Shown here: in pieces, positions 6,563 through 10,286 of the stretch
Numbering within the stretch: the stretch's first letter is position 1
Layout of the letters: every line of letters begins with the position of its first letter
Assembly: GCA_024223125.1 (NCBI GenBank)
Contig: JAAEOP010001358.1
Coordinates: forward strand, 1-10,286
Reading direction: 5' to 3'
DNA: 10,286 nt
Source of the DNA: Chloroflexota bacterium
Lineage (GTDB): Bacteria; Chloroflexota; Anaerolineae; Promineifilales; Promineifilaceae
The notes under the pieces: model-generated
The model's database searches: none
The model's input: only the letters and a program-made list of their open reading frames with translations
What the model was told of the DNA's origin: nothing
Made by a program: the position numbers and the translations under genes

Positions 6563-7840
6563 GTGCTTTGTCGGTTGTTGGCTTTGCTGGGAATGGAACC
6601 TGCCATCAGTACGCAACTGCTGGAAGCCAATCAGCGATTGCACGCGCTTCGTAAATGCCAGGGGATACATGCTTCTGTAGGAGAGGCGCGGTTACGGCCG
6701 TCGTCGCTTAAGCTGGACAAGGAATGTGAAGCAAATGGCAGCGTTGGTTTCATCGAGTCCCTTCCGGCTCATCTCGGTTGGGAAAGCTCCGCCGTTGCCA
6801 ACATAGAACGACGGCGACGACGGCGCCAACCTCGCCAAGCCAAGCCCGTCGCCTGGCCGGAACAGATAATTTCAACACCCACGCCGTCGGCCGTTGATGC
6901 GGAATTGACGGAACCGCCCGCCATCCCTGCATCGGTGGCCCTGTATTCTGATATAGCGACGGCGATGCTCAGAAAGCGTCAGACCGCGCCGGGCCGGGTT
7001 TGGCTGTTGTTACGTGCGCTGGATAAAGATGGACGCGGTTGGGTGTCGGTTGCGGAAGCGCAACGAATATTGGCCGAATCCGGGTCGCCTCTCTACATTT
7101 GTGGCAAGCGGCATTTTCGTCGTTTGCTACAACAGGGTAGGGGAGTGTTCTGGGAACGGGATAAAGAGCGCATTTGGTTGTGCGCTTTGGCTAAGGTAGC
7201 CGTAAATTTGGACGTGGTGCGATTGAACGGCCGTATGGTGAAATTACCAGCGATCTACGTTATTGCATCATCTGGGACGTTTCGCGCTCATCTCTATTCT
7301 GTCGTGCATGGCGGCCGGCAAGGGGAAAAATGGCATAACGGCCATTTTGGGAGCCGTACACAGACGCAGCAACGAAAACCAATAGGACGGAAAACGATTA
7401 CGACCGTGACAGGTCTTTCCCGTTCTGCCCAGGCCGCGCATGAATCACGTGCTGGCGTCAAGGTGCAACCCAACTACGCTATTGGAGAACGATGGACTGA
7501 GGCGCGATGGCAAGATGCCTGTTGGCGTTGGGGACGGGCTGCTTTTGAGTTTACTGATTATCGAGGAAAGATAGGTGCGCCGGGTCAGAAATATGTGGCC
7601 TGGCAGTTGCCTAACAGTTACGTAAGCCCACTACAAGTAGGCGGACGAGGAAGAAGGCGAAAGCTGAATAAGCGGATAGCAGACCTGCGTATGCAAAGGG
7701 GCGCGGGGAACGGTTATCAGCGACAGCAGCGACGGTATTTTTCGTCCGGCAAGGCAGCGGTAGCGGTTATTTTAGAACGAGGCTCCACTGGCAGCGTGTA
7801 TTGGCAAGGGCAGGAGAATTTATGGTTTAGCCGGGAATGA
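6563..7840 (+). CDS. Basic, probably DNA-binding protein with helix-turn-helix-like motif
   Basis: From GTG 6563 the product has 425 residues; the first ten (LCRLLALLG) may be untranslated, with ATG 6593 an alternative start. A low-complexity Arg run (IERRRRRRQPRQAK, residues 81-94) and a Pro-rich linker separate the N-terminal part from a domain at about 128-210 (RVWLLLRALDKDGRGWVSVA) that looks like a winged helix. A block at about 272-308 (GRKTITTVTGLSRSAQAAHE, ending NYAIG) has helix-turn-helix character. It recalls uncharacterised replication- or mobile-element-associated proteins, but I cannot name the family. The C-terminus is rich in Arg and Gly and ends VYWQGQENLWFSRE. GC is higher than in the Roco gene. 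The structured repeat copy 2 forms its leader, and an insertion sequence begins about 120 bp downstream. Cytoplasmic; no membrane segment. Confidence 0.6.
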   Translation: MLCRLLALLGMEPAISTQLLEANQRLHALRKCQGIHASVGEARLRPSSLKLDKECEANGSVGFIESLPAHLGWESSAVANIERRRRRRQPRQAKPVAWPEQIISTPTPSAVDAELTEPPAIPASVALYSDIATAMLRKRQTAPGRVWLLLRALDKDGRGWVSVAEAQRILAESGSPLYICGKRHFRRLLQQGRGVFWERDKERIWLCALAKVAVNLDVVRLNGRMVKLPAIYVIASSGTFRAHLYSVVHGGRQGEKWHNGHFGSRTQTQQRKPIGRKTITTVTGLSRSAQAAHESRAGVKVQPNYAIGERWTEARWQDACWRWGRAAFEFTDYRGKIGAPGQKYVAWQLPNSYVSPLQVGGRGRRRKLNKRIADLRMQRGAGNGYQRQQRRYFSSGKAAVAVILERGSTGSVYWQGQENLWFSRE

Positions 7841-7871
7841 TTTGTATAACCCCTTAAAAAGGGGTTGAAAC
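7840..7871. repeat. Single CRISPR-repeat-like palindrome
   Basis: AACCCCTT (7848-7855) and AAGGGGTT (7859-7866) form a perfect 8-bp stem, followed by GAAAC, as in many type I/III CRISPR repeats ending in TTGAAAC. No second copy follows at spacer distance, so this is not an array. ATTTGTAT...CCCCT is shared with repeat copy 2 (6491-6503). It may simply be the transcription stop of the gene ending at 7840, though a T-run is absent. Confidence 0.4.
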
Positions 7872-7961
7872 GAGTCCGTTGGTAGGCATCAATTGGCGGC
7901 ATAAGGTACACGTGAATGGCGAAAATTTCGCATATTCATTTACAGCATAAACCAATACCGA

Positions 7962-7985
7962 CCCGTACCCTTCAAAAATTCGATC
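7962..7985. repeat. Left terminal inverted repeat of the insertion sequence
   Basis: CCCGTA, three variable bases, then TTCAAAAATTCGATC, matching the reverse complement of 9405-9428 at 21 of 24 positions. The 15-bp core is exact. Confidence 0.8.
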
Positions 7986-8065
7986 ACGATATGATTCACT
8001 CGAGATGGACGCCTCAGTTTCCGCCAAAATGAAATTCAGTGCTACAATCATGCCCCATCCCATTT

Positions 8066-8069
8066 GGAG
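8066..8069 (+). promoter_or_regulatory. Ribosome binding site of the transposase
   Basis: GGAG lies 11 bases before ATG 8081. A nearer ATG at 8071 is in another frame and ends early, so 8081 is preferred. Confidence 0.5.
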
Positions 8070-8080
8070 TATGATTTTGC

Positions 8081-9196
8081 ATGATTTGGTTTCTCATTTC
8101 GCAATGCTTTGCACTGATCTTGACCCTGTTTCGTCTTGGTCGCACATCTGAAGCTGACAAGGATCTGGAAATCCTCATCCTGCGCCAGCAGCTAGGGATT
8201 CTGGAACGCAAACAGGACAAACCGATCAAACCCAATCGCGCTGAAAAGCTGACCCTTGCCGTGCTGGCCGCCAGTTTGAAAAAGCAAACCAAACGCCCGG
8301 TCAAGCAATTCAAACAACTGATTCGCATTTTCCAACCAGAAACGGTCTTCGGCTGGCACCGACAACTGGTCAAGCGGAAATGGACCCATGAGAAGAAAAA
8401 CAAAGTCGGTCGCCCGCCAACTGATGAGGAAGTCAAGAAGTTGGTCATCCAACTGGCTCTGGAGAACAATTGGGGTTATGGCAAAATCGAAGGCGAACTC
8501 GGCAAGTTGGGCATCACGCTCAGCGAGACAGCCATCGGCAATATCCTGCGTGCAGAAGGCATTGAGCCAGCGCCAGTCCGGGCAGGGTCCATCGGTTGGA
8601 AGACATTGATGCGTCACTACAAAGCGCAACTGCTCGCGTGTGATTTCTTTACCATCGAAACGATCACACTCAAGACGCTCTACGTTTTCTTTCTGATCGA
8701 GCTGGGGACCCGGCGCGTCCATCTCGCCGGCATCACGCAGTATCCTGACGGGCACTGGGTGACCCAACAAGCACGTAACACCCTCTGGCTATATGAGGAT
8801 CAAGAGAGTGATTTCGTGGGTTTGATTCGAGACAATGACAGCAAGTTCACCGATGCTTTCGACACCGTTTTCGAGTCCGAGGACATCCATGTCATTCGCA
8901 CACCCTTCCGGGCCCCGAATGCCAATGCCTTCGCCGAACGCATGGTCCGCACCTATCGTCAGGAGTGCCTTGACAAGATCTTGGTCCTCAACCAAGCTCA
9001 TTTACGGCGCGTGCTGAACGAGTTTCTCGATTATTACAATACCCGGCGACCTCATCAAGGTCTGGACCAACAATCGCCGATTGAGCGACCCGAACCTGAG
9101 ACCAAAGGTCTCATCCAAAAACGAAAGATATTGGGTGGCATCATCAACGATTACTATCGTCTCCCAGCTCAAGCTCCTGCTCCTCAACCAGCTTAA
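8081..9196 (+). CDS. IS transposase with integrase core (DD35E), IS3/IS481-like
   Basis: The 371-residue protein catalyses insertion and excision of its element. The N-terminal helical part (LEILILRQQLGILERKQ, about 29-45) and a homeodomain/HTH region (about 75-165; VFGWHRQLVKRKW, GRPPTDEEV, NNWGYGKIEGEL) bind the ends. The rve catalytic core follows: D188 in LLACDFF, D251 in GLIRDNDSKFTDAFD and E287 in APNANAFAERMV, with exactly 35 residues between the last two. YYNTRRPHQGL near 318-328 is the usual C-terminal motif. The frame is intact with no programmed frameshift, unlike many IS3 members. It resembles single-ORF 'integrase core domain' transposases frequent in Chloroflexota. It lies inside terminal inverted repeats at 7962-7985 and 9405-9428 and may be functional. 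Confidence 0.92.
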   Translation: MIWFLISQCFALILTLFRLGRTSEADKDLEILILRQQLGILERKQDKPIKPNRAEKLTLAVLAASLKKQTKRPVKQFKQLIRIFQPETVFGWHRQLVKRKWTHEKKNKVGRPPTDEEVKKLVIQLALENNWGYGKIEGELGKLGITLSETAIGNILRAEGIEPAPVRAGSIGWKTLMRHYKAQLLACDFFTIETITLKTLYVFFLIELGTRRVHLAGITQYPDGHWVTQQARNTLWLYEDQESDFVGLIRDNDSKFTDAFDTVFESEDIHVIRTPFRAPNANAFAERMVRTYRQECLDKILVLNQAHLRRVLNEFLDYYNTRRPHQGLDQQSPIERPEPETKGLIQKRKILGGIINDYYRLPAQAPAPQPA

Positions 9197-9424
9197 GCAC
9201 GCCAATCCAATAACCCCTTTCTTGAATCCACATCGTGGACTGCTTCAGCGTGGCCGGGTAACGAATTTCCCTCTCCAAACTGGTCCAAGAAACAATAGAT
9301 GACGGCATCTTGAATACGCTTTTGCTTTAAGTCAGTTGATTGTTGTGCTTTCTCGGGTGGCTACTCGCTGTCAGAAGCTAAATGATCACCTTCTGGTTGG
9401 GCCAGATCGAATTTTTGAACCATA
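9193..9424 (-). pseudogene. Weak minus-strand frame in the 3' part of the insertion sequence
   Basis: An ATG at 9422-9424, inside the right terminal repeat, starts MVQKFDLAQPEGDHLASDSE, then a TAG. The same frame continues PPEKAQQSTDLKQKRIQDAV ... GLLDWRA to a stop at 9193-9195, overlapping the transposase stop tail to tail. Read through the TAG it would be about 76 residues of fairly natural composition. I recognise no family. It may be a broken passenger gene or chance. Confidence 0.2.
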
Positions 9425-9428
9425 CGGG
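9405..9428. repeat. Right terminal inverted repeat of the insertion sequence
   Basis: GATCGAATTTTTGAA (9405-9419) is the exact complement of the left core. TACGGG (9423-9428) complements CCCGTA at the left tip. Confidence 0.8.
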
Positions 9429-9477
9429 CTACTTAACTCATCCATTGACTCTCACCTGACTAAAACGTGTCCTTTTT

Positions 9478-9530
9478 CTCCATTTTGGCTATGATGCTCA
9501 CCTTACCCATCTAAATCACCCAAAATGGAG
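9478..9530. repeat. 11-bp inverted repeat covering a Shine-Dalgarno site
   Basis: CTCCATTTTGG (9478-9488) and CCAAAATGGAG (9520-9530) are perfect complements with 31 bp between. The right arm contains the GGAG that would serve the ATG at 9539, so a folded transcript would hide it. It could also be an operator or the end of a small mobile element. Confidence 0.5.
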
Positions 9531-9538
9531 TTAAAAAC

Positions 9539-9643
9539 ATGTTTTCTGCTATCTGGAACACCTGCAAATCCGTCTTCAATCGCGTCAAAGAATCAATCAA
9601 GAAACTCACGAAACCAGGGTCAGTCTCCTTCGGGTTTGACTAG
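9539..9643 (+). CDS. Possible 34-residue peptide or transposase N-terminal relic
   Basis: ATG 9539 follows GGAG (9527-9530) by eight bases and encodes MFSAIWNTCKSVFNRVKESI...TKPGSVSFGFD before TAG. The pattern of an amphipathic start followed by TKPGS recalls the N-terminus of some Chloroflexota integrase-type transposases, whose next segment is missing here. So it may be the head of a transposase gene cut off by the Tn3-type element starting at about 9642-9696. A free-standing short peptide is the alternative. Confidence 0.3.
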   Translation: MFSAIWNTCKSVFNRVKESIKKLTKPGSVSFGFD

Positions 9644-9706
9644 GATCGGAACCGATTTTGGACATAAGCACGATCAACTTGGATCGATTTCGACTGGGAT
9701 CAGAAC
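9638..9706. repeat. 15-bp imperfect direct repeat, GATC-rich
   Basis: GACTAGGATCGGAAC (9638-9652) and GACTGGGATCAGAAC (9692-9706) agree at 12 of 15 positions, 54 bp apart. Further GGATCG motifs lie at 9681 and 9776. They coincide with the two candidate Tn3-type ends. Confidence 0.5.
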
Positions 9707-9733
9707 AGAAAACGGCCACCTTACAACCAAACT
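9696..9733 (+). repeat. Candidate Tn3-family terminal repeat
   Basis: GGGATCAGAACAGAAAACGG (9696-9715) resembles the outer half of Tn3-family 38-bp ends, which begin GGGG and carry CAGAAAACGG in Tn21 as I remember it. It lies 40 bp past the stop of the Tn3-type transposase in the expected orientation. The inner half (CCACCTTAC...) fits less well. A second, weaker candidate at 9642-9678 has TAAGCACG at the matching position. Confidence 0.4.
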
Positions 9734-9772
9734 CAATCAGTTTTCAGCGGCCGTTCTCTGAGAAAATCTTGA

Positions 9773-10286
9773 TTAGGATCGACGCAACGGTCGTAGCCCA
9801 CCAGCTTCAGGCTGTGCAGTTAATATGAAATCATAGCGACCTGTCAGTCGAATATGATCAAACCCCAGTGGAGTTAGCCGCCGAATGTCCTTGTCGCGAA
9901 TGTTCATATTCGTACTCTTCAAATGGTCAAGCGCTTTCTGAATGTACAACGTGTTCCAAAAAACAATGATATTCACTACCAATCCCAAAGCGCCAAGCTG
10001 GTCTTCTTGCCCATCCTGATACTTCTTCCAAACTTGGCCGCGCCCGCCATGAAACACAGCCCGCGCCAATTGATGCCGTTGTTCGCCCCGATTAAGTTGC
10101 ATCAGGATACGGCGACGATAGTTGGCATCATCAACGTAATTGAGCAGGTACATAGTCTTGGCCACCCGGCCCACTTCGGCAATCGCCTTGGCTAATTCTG
10201 ATGAGCCTTTGCTGGCCTGGAGCGTCTTCATAAACGCTGAAGCAGTCAACATCCCCAGTTTCAGGGAGCCAGCCGCACGCAATAAA
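9773..10286 (-). CDS. tnpA: Tn3-family transposase TnpA, C-terminal part
   Basis: The frame is open through the right edge (LLRAAGSLKLG...), so at least 170 residues of the C-terminus of a protein normally near 1000 residues are present. Recognisable Tn3 TnpA blocks are SLKLGMLTASAFMKTLQ, LAKAIAEVGRVAKTMYLLNY, RRRILMQLNRGEQRHQLARA with AVFHGGRG, and QEDQLGALGLVVNIIVFWNT. The NRGExRH segment probably carries the third catalytic acid of the DDE site. The rest follows as IRRLTPLGFDHIRLTGRYDF and the stop TAA at 9773-9775. The enzyme binds the transposon ends and forms the cointegrate. The visible part has no frameshift or stop. Family identification is secure; integrity of the N-terminal part is unknown. 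Confidence 0.93.
   Translation of the reverse strand, partial: LLRAAGSLKLGMLTASAFMKTLQASKGSSELAKAIAEVGRVAKTMYLLNYVDDANYRRRILMQLNRGEQRHQLARAVFHGGRGQVWKKYQDGQEDQLGALGLVVNIIVFWNTLYIQKALDHLKSTNMNIRDKDIRRLTPLGFDHIRLTGRYDFILTAQPEAGGLRPLRRS

Larger units (their letters stand above)
7962..9428 (+). mobile_element. Insertion sequence, about 1467 bp, rve/DDE type
   Basis: The element contains one transposase gene and is bounded by imperfect inverted repeats. The left end reads CCCGTA-CCC then TTCAAAAATTCGATC (7962-7985). The reverse complement of the right end reads CCCGTA-TGG then the identical 15-mer (9405-9428); 21 of 24 positions match. The outer limits are where the match stops. No target-site duplication is visible (left flank ...TACCGA, right flank CTACTT...), so the insertion may be old, rearranged or the edge slightly misplaced. 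There are 119 bp before the gene and 232 bp after it. Confidence 0.8.
9696..10286 (-). mobile_element. End of a Tn3-family transposon, continuing past the right edge
   Basis: The 3' end of a Tn3-type tnpA is followed by candidate terminal-repeat sequence, so this is the tnpA-side end of a transposon extending to the right of the window. The exact outer boundary is uncertain (9696, or 9642 if the outer repeat is used). Only its tail is visible, so completeness cannot be judged. Confidence 0.5.

Noticed and set aside
7840..7961. CRISPR array
   Set aside because: Only one repeat-like unit is present; no second copy occurs at spacer distance.
8014..8469. 151-codon minus-strand frame across the transposase start
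   Set aside because: Antisense to the transposase N-terminus and upstream region, with low-complexity Ser/Arg composition.
8192..8770. 192-codon open frame on the minus strand
   Set aside because: It lies fully antisense to the clearly identified transposase and its product has no recognisable motif; a shadow of the plus-strand codon bias.
7846..9219. Direct repeat ATAACCCCTT (7846-7855 and 9210-9219) as target duplication of the insertion sequence
   Set aside because: The second copy lies inside the element as defined by the 24-nt inverted repeats, and no inverted ends adjoin these copies.
9773..10195. Plus-strand frames opposite the Tn3 transposase
   Set aside because: Antisense to strongly conserved TnpA blocks.

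Overview
The window looks like an accessory, mobile-element-rich stretch of a Chloroflexota genome (Anaerolineae or Caldilineae type). The main clue is the predicted extracellular protein fragment at 651-1556, whose BACON-like domain and short tail (RIFLSVVAR) match the 'xIYLPLVxR' C-terminal signature common in secreted proteins of that phylum. The transposase style and the leucine-rich Roc-COR GTPase fit the same source. Taxonomy here is inference from sequence style, not from a search.

Left part (1-1894): the remains of a CoiA-like nuclease-family gene enter from the left edge. It carries a TGA where the family motif expects Trp and a frameshift just before a CxxC motif. It runs straight into a secreted-protein fragment without signal peptide, so this looks like a junction of two broken genes. 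An intrinsic terminator and a 12-bp inverted repeat fill the gap to the next gene.

Middle (1895-5767): a single large minus-strand gene encodes a 1069-residue leucine-rich-repeat Roc-COR GTPase (bacterial Roco protein) with Cys/His clusters in its C-terminal part. Directly upstream on the same strand is a frameshifted remnant of an unrecognised gene, followed by a weak plus-strand small ORF.

Structured intergenic region (5768-6562): about 800 bp without a convincing protein gene but dense in hairpins. It holds a sigma70-like promoter followed by a candidate small RNA ending in a strong terminator, and two diverged copies of a roughly 140-bp unit, each with a terminator-like hairpin and a CCCC/GGGG/GGGGGG/CCCC segment that can fold two ways. 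A 425-residue basic protein with a possible helix-turn-helix (6563-7840) follows; I do not recognise it firmly.

Right part (7841-10286): mobile DNA. A DD(35)E transposase gene lies inside an insertion sequence whose ends I could place by a 24-nt imperfect terminal inverted repeat (7962-7985 and 9405-9428). After about 270 bp with a tiny ORF behind an inverted repeat, the 3' end of a Tn3-family transposase gene enters from the right edge on the minus strand. Candidate Tn3-type terminal repeats lie just beyond its stop. The window thus shows gene decay, transposon accumulation and one apparently intact large signalling or defence-type gene.
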